Part shown: piece after piece, positions 1 to 10,008 of the stretch
How the letters are laid out: each line of letters opens with the position of its first letter
Position numbering within the stretch: position 1 is the first letter of the stretch
NCBI RefSeq assembly: GCF_032062135.1
Contig: NC_092862.1
Span: 66,657,670 to 66,721,669 of the forward strand
Direction: 5' to 3'
DNA from: Pyxicephalus adspersus
Lineage: Eukaryota > Chordata > Amphibia > Anura > Pyxicephalidae
Length of the DNA stretch: 64,000 nucleotides
Translations under genes and position numbers: made by a program
Notes under the pieces: model-generated
Database searches by the model: none
Seen by the model: only the letters and a program-made list of their open reading frames with translations
Told to the model about the DNA's origin: nothing

Positions 1-197
1 ATCCTCCTTAATCGCGCAGCTGAAATCTAATCGCCTTAATTGGCAGATTCGCGCTCCCTATTGTGAAGGCTGGAATCCGGCTGGCAGTGAGGCGAGTGTA
101 CGCGCACACTCGAGTCCGGACCGCGGTAATCCGCGATCGATGGCCGCGCCTACTTTCGCGCTTCCAGCGAGCGCGGATTTTATTGATGAATCAGGGG
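1..197. repeat. GC-rich, CpG-rich repeat with MITE-like terminus (cut by window start)
   Basis: This block is much richer in G, C and CpG than its surroundings and is broken off by the window edge. Its right end, at 182-197, reads TTGATGAATCAGGGGC. The exact reverse complement of these 16 bases opens the second GC-rich block at 3488, so both look like members of one family with shared termini. The copia integrase reading frame becomes recognisable immediately to the right, which suggests the repeat inserted into that element. No protein signature is visible. Confidence 0.55.
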
Positions 198-1773
198 CAA
201 TAGGTTTTGCAGAATGCCCAGAGTATTCTGCACAGACAAGGGTACTGAATACACAAGTGGTACAACCCAAGCTATTCTCAGAAAACATGGAATTATGTTC
301 CAGAATACTGTACCATATAACCCAGAACAAAATGGGGTTGCAGAGAGAATGAATCGGACACTCTGTGAGAGTGGAAGGATCATGCTTTTGATGCTGATAT
401 GCCCACCACTTACTGGGGAGAAGCGATCATGACTGCATGTTATCTCCAAAATCGCTTACCAGGAAAAGCAAGAGAAATCTCCATATAAATTGTGGAACAG
501 AAAGAAACCAGATTTGAGACACATCAGAATTTTTGGAAGTAAAGCCTATGTGCACATTCCAAAAGACAAATGTACAGAATGGAATGCATGTGCACAGGTG
601 GGTGTACTTGTGGGTTACAGTGAATCTCAAAAAGGTTACAGAATTCTACATCAAGAAACAAACAAGGTTAAAATCAGCAGACGTGTGATTATTGATAAAA
701 GTTCTGTATGTTCAAGTTTCAAGAACTGACACAAACTGATCATACTGAGAAAAAATCCACACCTGAGATACAAGAAAAACAAGAAGAAAGTGACCCAGAA
801 ACAGAAGTTACTGCAGACAATTTAAAACCTGAAACTGAAACATATGTCACTCCAGTTAGAAGATCAGCAAGAATCAATAAAGGTATTCCAGCTGATCATT
901 TGTCTTATATTGGTCGCATAGCGATTCAGGCTGAACCAGATTCATGGGAAGATATGCAAAAACTACCACCACATGAGAAGCAAATGTGGATTAGAGCTGC
1001 AGATGAAGCGATATTATCACTTAATGAACTCCAGACATGGACATTGTCAGAGTTACCGCAAGGTTAACATGTCATCGGATTAAAATAGGTTTTTAAAGCA
1101 AACTGTAACTCAGAAGGACAAGTCTGTAAATACAAGGCAAGGTTAGTTGCGAAAGGATATTCACAAAAATGTGGTGAGGACTATGATGCTACTTTTGCTC
1201 CAGTTGCTAAACAAAGTGCTCTCAGTACACTACGACTATGACAGTGGCAGCAGCTGTACAGAACATGAATGTGAAACATCATGATATCAAGACAGCTTTT
1301 CCCAATGGTGATATAAAAGAGGACATTTACATACCACAACCAGAAGGATATGTAAAAAGTGGATAAGAGCATCCAGTTTGCAAACTGCAAAAATGTCTAT
1401 ATGGACTTAAACAAGCAGCTCGAGCATTGAACTTAAAAATTAACCAAGTTCCTCTAGATGAAGGATTTACAAGAAGCAAAGCAGACCCATGCCTATACTC
1501 CAAACAAATAGATGGTGAATGGATGTACCTATTAGTCTATGTGGATGATTTGATTATTGCTCACAAAAGGAATGATGATATTGCAAAGTTTACTACAATG
1601 CTCAATCAACATTTTGAAACTAAAGACCTTGGTGAGGTGACATATTATCTAAGAATTAACGTACAGCGTGAAATGGATGACGGATTTCTGTTGAATCAGG
1701 GTACAAAAATTGATTTGATTTTTCAGCAGTTCCATATGACTGAGGCCAAAGGAGCAAGCACACTCATGGATAC
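198..1773 (+). pseudogene. Ty1/copia retrotransposon pol, integrase and reverse transcriptase part (decayed)
   Basis: This is the 5' part of a copia-type pol gene, broken by frameshifts and stops. In order it shows an integrase core piece (DKGTEYTS near 230-255, then PYNPEQNGVAER near 315-345), a charged linker (about 740-900), and the copia reverse transcriptase ([11 protein letters not shown] near 1135, CLYGLKQA near 1395, and the catalytic YVDDLII box near 1540). At least four frame changes and internal stops, for example near 1365, rule out function. The frame breaks at 1773 where a BEL element is inserted and resumes at 5628 with the RNase H domain. The capsid/protease region and 5' LTR are not in the window. 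The family assignment is firm from the motif order integrase before reverse transcriptase. Confidence 0.9.
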
Positions 1774-2120
1774 TGTCATGTTACACATGCATGGTTTGCT
1801 TTTCATTATGTGTGTCCCTTCTCTCTTCCCCTAGCTTCTGCTCAGTCTCTTGTCTCCTCCCCTCTTTTTCTTTCTGTCATCTACCCTCATCTCAGTTGCA
1901 TGCTCCTATAAGTTGCTCACAGCATGATATTTTGACCTATCCATCTGTTCATCTGTGTATGATCTGCACAGTTTGGAATAAACTTTTTCAGGATCTACAA
2001 GGTGTCCTTTGGATTGAGTCACTGTCAGACAATTCACCTAAGACTGCAGTTATAGCCATCTCATCACAACTGTAAGTTACAGAGATCACATTGTAGTGCT
2101 TAGACTGGAGAGGCAGAACA
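1774..2120 (+). repeat. BEL 5' LTR
   Basis: A 347-bp terminal repeat beginning TGTCATG and ending GGCAGAACA. Its last 303 bases (1818-2120) match 5320-5622 with about five substitutions by eye, so the two LTRs are roughly 1.6-1.7% diverged and the insertion is fairly recent. AATAAA near 1977-1982 could be the LTR polyadenylation signal. Confidence 0.88.
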
Positions 2121-3487
2121 GTCAAAATATCAGTGAAAGGATCCTACAAGATCTTCCAAATATCTTTCAGAGATCCTTGCTAGCTCTGCATGTATAGTGA
2201 GATGTATATGGACACTGGAATATAGAAGAATATGTATACAAGCCTGTATACTTCAGCCAGCAAGTAAACCTCAGCATAAGCTTCATCAGACAGTCCACCT
2301 TCTCCAGGACTTGCAAACACGCGCATAACGCACGGAGACCGCAGAGGTCCAGTGTCAGTGAAAAGGACTGATGTGCAACCCACACTTGCTACGGTTCTTC
2401 CGAAGACTGAGGATCCGAATCGCCATTGTCCCATACATAACAAGCCACACCCACTTAAGAAGTGTATCGGTTTCAGAAAGAAATCTCTACAGGAGCGCAA
2501 GGAACTTTTAAGGGAATTTGTTTTAGATGCTGTGCTTCCACAGAACACCTGGCAAAGGACTGTAAGGCCATCATTAAATGTATAGAATGCGGTAGTGACA
2601 ACCACGTTCAAGCCCTTCATCAACATAGCACTATTCCATCCACCGACATTTCCCCCAGGGCAAAGCTTGGCGGGGAGTACGCTGAACAAACGGCAACCTC
2701 CACCTTAGTGTTCTCAACATGCACTGCAGTCTGTGGAGAAGGACTTTGTGGGAAATCCTGCACTAAGATATGCTTGGTTCGTGTATACAGAAAAGGCAAA
2801 CCTGAAAAGGCTGTAAGATTGTATACCATTCTCGACGACCAGAGTAACCGATCTCTAGCAAGTACAAAGTTCTTTGATCTCTTAGACATAGCAGGAGATG
2901 CTCTATCTTATACCCTAGGTACTTGTGCAGGTATTACAGAAGTCTGGGGTAGAAGAGCCAGTGATCTTGTAGTTACTCCTCTCAACGGCAACTTGGAAAT
3001 ACCCTTGCCTACTATCATTGAGTGCAATCAGATTCCAACTAACAAAGATGAAATTCCCACTTCGGAAGCTGCCTTGCACAATGCTCACTTGAAGGACATA
3101 GTTGATCAAATACCAGCCTTTGAAGAAAATGCTGATATCTTGTTGCTACTCGGGAGAGATGCCCTAAGGGTGCACAAGGTGCGCCATCAAATTAACGGCC
3201 CACATGATGCACCTTACGCCCAGCGTCTGGATCTAGGCTGGGTCATTATTGGCAACGTCTGTCTAAGCAATGCCAGAAAACCTCTCTCAGTTACTTCCTT
3301 TAAAACACATGTACTGCCCAATGGACGCACTACTTGCCTTGCAAGACAACAACATCACTATAGTGTAAAAGAAAGGCTGTGTGACAAAAGTATGCCGGAG
3401 CGCATCATACTCGATGGTAAGAAAGCATTTATCTTTCGGGATGACAACATTGGTAACACAGTGTTTGAAGTAACCACAGAAGACAAT
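2121..3487 (+). pseudogene. BEL gag 3' part and aspartic protease (decayed)
   Basis: From about 2350 the translation shows the BEL-type sequence preceding a zinc knuckle (CPIHNKPHPLKKC), a frameshift near 2520, and then CFRCCASTEHLAKDC and CIECGSDNH, a double Cys/His knuckle for nucleic-acid binding. The frame then stays open to about 3487 and contains ILDDQSNRSL near 2830, the aspartic protease active-site region of BEL elements, and a GRDALRVH stretch near 3155. No start codon for gag is evident in 2121-2350. The reading frame runs into the GC-rich repeat at 3488 and stops inside it. Confidence 0.82.
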
Positions 3488-3622
3488 GCCCCTGATTCAT
3501 CAAGCAAAATCGGATTATCGGTCGCGCATTCGTATTAGCGATCCGGAATCGTGCGCGATCGCGCTATTCAACAACCGGAAAAGCTCGCGCACGGAGCCGC
3601 GCTTATCCGACAGCTTTTTACT
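3488..3622. repeat. GC-rich, CpG-rich repeat inserted in BEL pol
   Basis: This block opens with GCCCCTGATTCATCAA, the exact reverse complement of 182-197, and is strikingly rich in CG dinucleotides compared with the flanking element. It interrupts the BEL frame: recognisable BEL protein ends just before it and resumes after about 3620. The right end does not show an obvious copy of the terminal motif, so it may be truncated or a one-sided deletion derivative. The end point is approximate. Confidence 0.5.
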
Positions 3623-4096
3623 GGCGATCACTGCCAACCTCAGACTACACAAAATCATCTCCAATAGCAACAAGGTAATGGGAGCATTTCCTTCCGATGA
3701 TCATGCCGTCAGTGCCAAGGAATTCCAACCAGAGTCTGACCTTGCCCTCACACAACGTAGCCTTGGATTGCTATGGGATGTTAAACAAGACGTTCACATT
3801 TCAAACATCAGCCTGCGACAAGCCCTTCACAAAAAGAGGAGTACTGTCTGCTGTGAACAGTATCTACGACCCCTTGGGATTCATTGCACCCTTTACTATA
3901 CAGGGTAAGACTTTACTCAGACAACTCACTACAGGAAGCACTGATTGGGATACCCCTTTACCCAAGGAGAAACAACAAAGATGGGATTCCTGGAAACAGT
4001 CCCTCCAGGCATTGGAACTGAAAGAATCTGCAAGTTTCTTGGCTCTATTCCTCTCAGATCTTTCACGTCCCAGTATCCCTCAGTGCATCAGAACAG
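3623..4096 (+). pseudogene. BEL reverse transcriptase C-terminal part (decayed)
   Basis: The translation contains LRLHKIISNSNKVMGAFPSDDHA and TQRSLGLLWDVKQD, typical of the segment following the catalytic palm in BEL/Pao reverse transcriptases. A frameshift near 3820 follows, then SIYDPLGFIAPFTIQGK. The palm with the catalytic aspartates is absent, lost in the same place where the GC-rich repeat sits. The frame is interrupted again at 4097 by an LTR-like insert. Confidence 0.8.
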
Positions 4097-4480
4097 GCGC
4101 GCCCGGGAAGAATCACTGACACACACAACTGTACGGTATCAAGCAATCTTCAACTTTATTAAACAAACATCAGTTTATATACAACAACAATATGGCGTCG
4201 CGCATGCTCATTTAGAATGAATGGAAATTTACTGGACATCCACTAAAATACATGGATTCTAGAAGCAACATAATTTCAGACACGTACAAAACACCTTATT
4301 TAATAAACAATCAACATTATCTGAGTTTAGTAGAATTAACAAGGACACTTGCCTTGGCAGAACATTATGTTTGTACATGTATAGTCTAAACAAACCAAAG
4401 AATACATTCTGTTCTCACAGCTAAATTCTCACAACTAAAGACTAAAAACAAAATGGAGTGTGTGTCCCAGACCCTTTCAG
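4097..4480 (-). mobile_element. LTR-like insertion with GAACAG flanking repeats
   Basis: A 384-bp sequence is flanked by GAACAG at 4091-4096 and 4481-4486, and removing it makes the BEL protein continuous. Read on the minus strand it resembles a solo LTR: a promoter-like stretch, TATATAAA-type sequence, then AATAAAG near 4160 about 50 bases before the end. The ends do not show a clear TG...CA pair, so the class is uncertain. It could be a solo LTR of an endogenous retrovirus-like or other LTR element. No coding capacity is present. Confidence 0.55.
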
Positions 4481-5319
4481 GAACAGTTTAGGATACCACG
4501 CTCTTACACTCCTGTGTCCTTGAAGAATGCCACCAGACTAGAGATCCATGTCTTTTCTGATGCATCCATGGAAGCTTTAGCTGCAGTAGCTTATCTCCGA
4601 GCCATACACTCCAATGGTGAAATAGGAGTAGGATTCGTCATGGGCAAAACCAAGCTGACTCCAAAGCCTGCCCATACCATCCCAAGGCTTGAACTCTGTG
4701 CAGCCATGTTAGCTGTTGAAATTGCTGAACTTATAGAGCACGAAACAGACTTTGACATTGATTCTTTCGACTTTTACATGGATAGCAAAATCGTGCTAGG
4801 ATACATGCATAATCAAACAAAACAATTCCATGTGTATGTCGGCAATCGAGTGGAACCCATTAGGAAATTCTCCACACCAGAGCAATGGCACTATGTACCT
4901 ACTGACCTTAACCCTGCTGACTTAGGCAGTCGTGCAGTGCCTGCTGCTGCGTTTTTGGATACATCATGGATATCTCCACCTGTACTCTTGAATGAAGAAT
5001 TCTTCTCAAGGCCTGTAGAGTCTACCTTTGAACTTATCCATCCAGAGACTGATAAGGAAATCAAGACCATTGCAATTATACTTAGCACCTCGGTGGAAGT
5101 CAAGGTAAAACTGAAATCTCGTAGATTTGAACAGTTTTCTGAGTGGTCTTCGGCTGTACGAGTGACTGCACGTCTTATTCACATTGTTCAACATCTTGCT
5201 AATGCATTCTGGAGCCGCTGGAAGATGGAGTACCTTTGCAACCTCCAAAGTCGCAGAAAATGGCAAGTAAGCAAACCCAACCTGCAAGTTGGAGACATCG
5301 TTCTCCTCAAAGATAAGGA
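4481..5319 (+). pseudogene. BEL RNase H region and integrase C-terminal tail (decayed)
   Basis: The open frame from about 4490 shows the BEL post-RT and RNase H sequence: HVFSDASMEALAAVAYLR near 4550, TIPRLELCAAMLAVE near 4680, YMDSKIVLGYMHN near 4780 and VPTDLNPADLGSR near 4900. After about 5150 the sequence jumps to ANAFWSRWKMEYL and GDIVLLKDK, which belong to the far C-terminus of BEL integrase. The integrase catalytic core is therefore deleted in frame. The frame continues directly into the 3' LTR, whose first 44 bases are missing. Confidence 0.82.
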
Positions 5320-5622
5320 CTTCTCTCTTCCCCTAGCTTCTGCTCAGTCTCTTGTCTCCTCCCCTCTTTTTCTTTCTGTCATCTACCCTCATCTCAGTTG
5401 CATGCTCCTGTTAGTTGCTCACAGCATGATGTTTTGACCTATCCATCTGTTCATCGGTGTATGATCTGCACAGTTTGGAATAAACTTTTTCAGGATCTAC
5501 AAGGTGTCCTTTGGATTGAGTCACTGTCAGCCAATTCACCTAAGACTGCAGTTATAGCCATCTCATCACAACTGTAAGTTACAGAGATCACATTGTAGTG
5601 CTTAGACTGGAGAGGCAGAACA
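5320..5622 (+). repeat. BEL 3' LTR, lacking its first 44 bases
   Basis: This matches 1818-2120 of the 5' LTR base for base apart from about five substitutions, and ends in CA next to GATAC. The first 44 bases of the LTR are absent because a deletion fused pol directly to the LTR interior at CTTCTCTCTTCCCC. The PPT/LTR junction is therefore gone. Confidence 0.88.
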
Positions 5623-5627
5623 GATAC

Positions 5628-6323
5628 AGCTTATCAAAAATTGGAAGGTGAAGAAAATCTTCTGCCATCCAAAGACCAGTACATAAAAACAGTGGGGGCA
5701 CTTTTATTTATTGCAATCACTACACATCCTGATATTGCATCAGCCATGTCACTACTCTGCAGGCCAGTAGATAAGCCACGTCAAAGGGACTTGAATGCAA
5801 TCAAAAGGCTTATGAGGTATCTCAAACACACAAAATATTTAGGTTTGAAGTTGTCAGCAAATGGTGACCTAAAACTCGCAGGATATGTGGACTCTGATTG
5901 GGGGAGTATTCACAACATGCGAAAATCAACAAGTGGTTATTTATTCAAACTAGGAAACAGTCCTATATCCTAGTCCAGTAAAAAACAGATCTCGGTGGCT
6001 CTGTCTTCCAAAGAAGCACAATACATCTCTGCTGCCTATGTCAGTCAAGAAGTCATTTGGTTACAGCAGTTACTCCAGGATTTTGGTCCACCAGAATCAT
6101 ACCCTACTGTCTATAAGGATGCATTAACTTTGCTGCCAGTGAGAAGATTAATGCAAGAACCAAACACATTGATATCAGACACGATTATATTCATGACTTG
6201 GTAGAGCAGAAAAATATTGTGCTTACATATTGCGAGAGTGAGAAAATGATTGCTGATGCATTGACAAAACCGCTCACAAGAGACAGATTTGAAGTTTTCA
6301 TATCACAGAAGGGGTTAACATAA
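5628..6323 (+). pseudogene. Ty1/copia RNase H, 3' end of the interrupted pol (decayed)
   Basis: This continues the copia pol gene after the BEL insertion. It reads TVGALLFIAITTHPDIASAM near 5680, GYVDSDWGS near 5885 with RNase H acidic residues, TSGYLFKLGNSPIS, then a stop at 5971 in place of the usual W, SSKEAQYISAAY near 6005 and, after a frameshift near 6130, HDLVEQKNIVLTYC and ADALTKPL near 6255. It terminates with TAA at 6321-6323, eight bases before the 3' LTR. Stops and shifts show it is dead. Confidence 0.88.
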
Positions 6324-6331
6324 ATTGTAGT

Positions 6332-6544
6332 TGTTGAATGGGTGTTTTAGAATACAGATTTGTATTGTGCAACAACTATGTTGATGTTCTAAGTGTAATG
6401 TACATTATATACGCTAGATGGCAGTGTTCTGATATGTTGTTAAAGAAATAAAGTTTTGTTAGTTCAGGGTTCGTCCCTGTGGAAAGTACAGTGGAGACTG
6501 ACTGTCTGCTTATTTGTTGTGCCACAGAAAGTCATATTCTAACA
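6332..6544 (+). repeat. copia 3' LTR
   Basis: This 213-bp block starts TGTTGAA and ends TCTAACA, near-perfect inverted ends of the TG...CA type. It lies just downstream of the pol stop codon and a purine stretch (AGAAGGGG, 6308-6315) that could be the polypurine tract. AATAAAG near 6447 is a plausible polyadenylation signal. The matching 5' LTR lies outside the window. Confidence 0.75.
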
Positions 6545-6545
6545 T

Positions 6546-7679
6546 TTAACCACCTGGGCGTTAAACCCGACATAGTTCGGGGTAAAAACACGTGCAAAAA
6601 GTGTTAAACCCGAACTTTTCCCAGGTGGTTAAAAATATAAACAAACGTTGTATTGCAATACGATTGTCATACATTGTATGACAATCGGATTACAACTGTA
6701 AGAAAATACTTACCCAGTCCCCGCAGCTCCTCCGGACACGTCCTCTCTCTTCCTTCTTCTCCCGGCGAGTGCAGTGACGATCACCGGGGTTTCCCGTCGG
6801 TGCGGGAGGCGGGGCAGGAAATTCAAATCACGTTTTGTATTGAAAAAAGCTGTATTGAGTCCAATACAAAGAAATCTTTATATAATATATATAATTGTAT
6901 TATATATATATTATATAAGCTACTGTACAGTTACATTACATTATACACTTTTTTTTTTTAAGATTTTTTTTTTAAAGATTTTTTTTTTTAAGATTTTTTT
7001 TTTAAAGATTTTTTTTTTTTAAATTTTTTTTTATGTTTAATAAAAAAAAAATTATTATTAAATTTATAAAATTTTGGACATTTTTGGGTGAGTTATGAGG
7101 TAATTCGGTGAATTATAAGTAATTATTGAGTAATTCGGTGAATTATAGCCTACAATCTAAAATACATTTCTATGCAAAAAATTTAACACTTTTTGCATGG
7201 AAGTACAGAAGTTTGGAAAGAATTAGAACACCCGTCCGTGTTGCGCCCGTCGATGGGGGTCGTAGCGGGAAAATCAAATATTTTGTATTGGATTCAATTC
7301 CTGTATCCAATCCAATACAAATAATACAAAATATATTTATGTGGTTTTGTCTATAGGTATGTGACGCTGGACGGAGTTTTAGAAAAATATATTACTACAC
7401 AGTATACCGAATTATCGCATTTTCAGTATTTTTGATTTATTTATGTATACTTGTTTAAGCTGATTTTTTGTTTTTTATTTAATTTTATTAAAAGTACATT
7501 TTTTTTTTTACATGATTGTGTGTTTCAAACTTTTTTATATTCATGATATCTACTAGACCCTTGTTAGGACATATTTCTGTAAGTTACAGGTCTACAATTT
7601 AAAAAAAAAATTTCATGAAAAACAGTGGATCACTTTTGGTACAGAAATCTAGACATCAGTGTAACGCCCAGGTGGTTAA
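6546..7679. mobile_element. Non-autonomous piggyBac-like element with TTAA target duplication
   Basis: The element is bounded by TTAA on both sides. The left end reads TTAACCACCTGGGCGTTA and the right end is its inverse, TAACGCCCAGGTGGTTAA. A third, inverted copy of the terminus lies at 6623-6634 (CCCAGGTGGTTA), so the first 90 bases can fold into a hairpin by themselves. The interior is AT-rich and includes a T-rich tandem tract at 6950-7035. No transposase is encoded. TTAA duplication with terminal CC is characteristic of piggyBac-type transposition, though the family cannot be fixed without the transposase. Confidence 0.72.
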
Positions 7680-9366
7680 TAAATGAGGCCCAGTGTATCT
7701 ATCCTAATCCCATAAGTAAGGAATAGGATGGTTTGAGGACAATTAGGGGTAAGCAAAATGACTGACAATTTTGTGGAGTGCCGGTAGACATTCCAGGGGG
7801 AGAACAAAAGAATTCATTAAATAAAGTCCTAAACAAGACTCAGGCCTGAAAAGGCTGGAGTGCTAGCAACTAAGCAACTATAAAAAAGATAAAAGCTGGC
7901 ATAATGTTTGCTATTGCCCCAAATTTTTTTTATATAAATATATTTAAATTTAAAATGTTATAAAGTTCACTTTTGGGTAAAAATACTGCAAGCTTTGTAA
8001 TGGTTTTGGTATGTATGTATATGTATATACATATATATATATAACATTTTACAAACTTATTTAGGGTAGACACATTTCCTATTGTCAGATCACTGATGCG
8101 ATACAGGCAGGAGACAGGCAGGAGACAGGCTGAAGACGTCTGTGTATGTTCCACTGCTAGCCTACATCTCCATACTTGCACTTCACCACCCTGCATGTCA
8201 CTCTGGAATGTCAGAGACCCTAAATGCTGCTGGAATTTATAAACAAAGTTGAAGGCCTCTGGAACTCCAAACACACCAGTATAGAGACACTTATACAATC
8301 TTACATGGAAAATAAGAGTAAATATTTTACATTTTACACCGAAAGACTTTCTGTATGTCTCATCATCTTTTACCAATAGGACATCATTCCTCTCTAGTTT
8401 TTCACTGCTATAGACTTGAACACTTTGGATTTTGTAAATATTGTTATACAGTATAATATTAATACCCAGCACATGGTATGTTGTACTTTTTTAATCAACT
8501 CTTGTTCAATGTTTAGTTTATTATTCATAATACAATTTTGTATATACAGATGTTTTTATTTATTGAAAGTGCATTTTTACTACATATATGGTATACATTC
8601 ATAATTTATACTTGTATATGTACTGTATATATTGTAATTGTATATTTATTGTATAACATAAAGAAACATACAGTCATATTTTAATTGGACAGAACTGTTA
8701 AGTACACAGTGTGTGAGTTAAATATTTTTAAAATTTTATTTTTTTTGGCTTTTATCTGACGAAGCTAGTAGCATCTGGCAAAATGAATTTTAAATAGAGT
8801 CTAAAAGGAATTGCATTCCTGTTTTGTAAGAGTTGCTTTTGCTAAGAGGAGGTAACTTCCCTGAACTTATTTGTAAGGAATATTTTAGCTGTTTTTTGGC
8901 CACCTTCCATATTGAATTATGACATGTGGATGAAATAGTTTGCTAAACTATTGTGCATCAATAACTATTACGGTTTTTTTTTTTTCTAATAAAATACTGT
9001 TTTAATTGCATCTGATTTTTTGCAGCTTAGTGCTGCTAAAATTCCCCAGTCACATGTTGTCCACATAAATTTTCTCCAGCATCAGCTGCACATCATTGCT
9101 CTGGAACTTCTTGCTAAAAGAAACAATGGTGAACCCTACCTGCACATTGTGTTTTGACACAGTCACCCATGGTGTCCACAAGAGTTGTATGTGGAAAGAA
9201 GATGACAATGCTGTAGCATGTTTGGGAGGAATTAGCTATCCTATAACAAGGAGTATGCTAAAATATTTACAGTATGTCACTATTCTTAGTGACAGGGTTT
9301 AAACCTAATGTAAGATGTTAAATTGTATCAGCGCTTTTTGTTTCTTAGTTTTGGATAGAAGCGTTA
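7680..9366. other. AT-rich intergenic stretch without supported gene
   Basis: No coding exon is recognised here. A minus-strand open frame of 180 codons spans 7930-8472, but it runs through TA dinucleotide repeats, has no recognised domain and no splice context, so I do not call it a gene. Short TA-rich tracts occur near 8005-8045. The segment around 7740-7900 may be an unclassified repeat. Confidence 0.4.
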
Positions 9367-9665
9367 TGCTACGTACACACGTCCAATGGTTCTCGCCCGA
9401 TAACTGGCACAGGGCCGATATTGGACGAGAATCTGGCGTGTGTACAGCACCTGTCGTCCATCGCCCGAAACGACCGTCATGGCGGATACATGGACAACGA
9501 AGGATCCTAAAGCAAGGGAAGGGGTAGAGCGTGCCGCCCGTCGTTCTCCCTCTCCCCTCTGCATAAAGCAGAATGGGGCTGTATGTACAGCACTCGTTCA
9601 TGCATTGTGCAGTTGTTAGTCTTTGGAAAGGATCGTGAAAGATCATTTCCAACTACTATAATTGC
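9367..9665 (+). repeat. Dispersed frog repeat, copy 1 (GTACACACGTC family)
   Basis: The copy starts TGCTACGTACACACGTC and contains GGACGAGAATCTGGCGTGTG, CTCTGCATAAAGCAG and GGCTGTATGTACAGCACTCG. The same blocks occur at 25708-25932 in inverted orientation, and in part at 14990-15120. The internal motif GTACACACG...CGTGTGTAC is itself an inverted repeat. It looks like a non-autonomous DNA transposon. Confidence 0.65.
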
Positions 9666-9696
9666 ATATGTGTATGTGGCTTTAGACTTTTTTCTT

Positions 9697-9714
9697 TTTA
9701 TTTAAGTGTTTATT
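9697..9714 (-). terminator. Candidate polyadenylation signals of serpin A
   Basis: Two AATAAA hexamers on the minus strand, at 9697-9702 and 9709-9714, lie about 295-310 bases past the serpin A stop codon. This is a plausible 3' UTR length for a clade B serpin. No transcript evidence is available. Confidence 0.45.
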
Positions 9715-10008
9715 GTTGTCTGTGCCCTCCTTGGGAAGATTTACCTTCTACTGGTATTATACAGTAAGTTTGTGAAAATTCTAATATTTGTTGCCAGAAC
9801 AAAAGATAACGAGCAGTCTTCTAAATCTGAATGCATCTTCTGGCAACAAGTGATTCTAAGAATCTGCCTTTACTTCAGGAGATTATTAATAACTTCTTGT
9901 AAAAGAAAAGTTCCCCAACAAACACAGAGACATAAAAAAACTGCCAGGGGCTCTAACAATTCCCTGCTTTATCCAAAAATGAAAAGAAAAAGGTTTTTCC
10001 CCTTTCAT

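Larger units (their letters stand above)
1774..5622 (+). mobile_element. BEL/Pao LTR retrotransposon, internally deleted, nested in copia
   Basis: The element begins TG and ends CA and is flanked by the 5-base direct repeat GATAC (1769-1773 and 5623-5627), as expected for an LTR retrotransposon insertion. Joining the flanks restores the copia reverse transcriptase to RNase H order. Inside are a BEL-type zinc knuckle and aspartic protease, the tail of the reverse transcriptase, RNase H, and only the last part of the integrase region. At 3.85 kb it is much shorter than a usual 6-7 kb BEL element, because the reverse transcriptase catalytic core and most of the integrase are missing. It cannot be autonomous. 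Confidence 0.88.

Noticed and set aside
7930..8472. Minus-strand open frame of 180 codons downstream of serpin A
   Set aside because: No recognisable domain, runs into TA-repeat sequence giving an Ile/Tyr string, no splice or start context. I consider it chance openness or part of a repeat.
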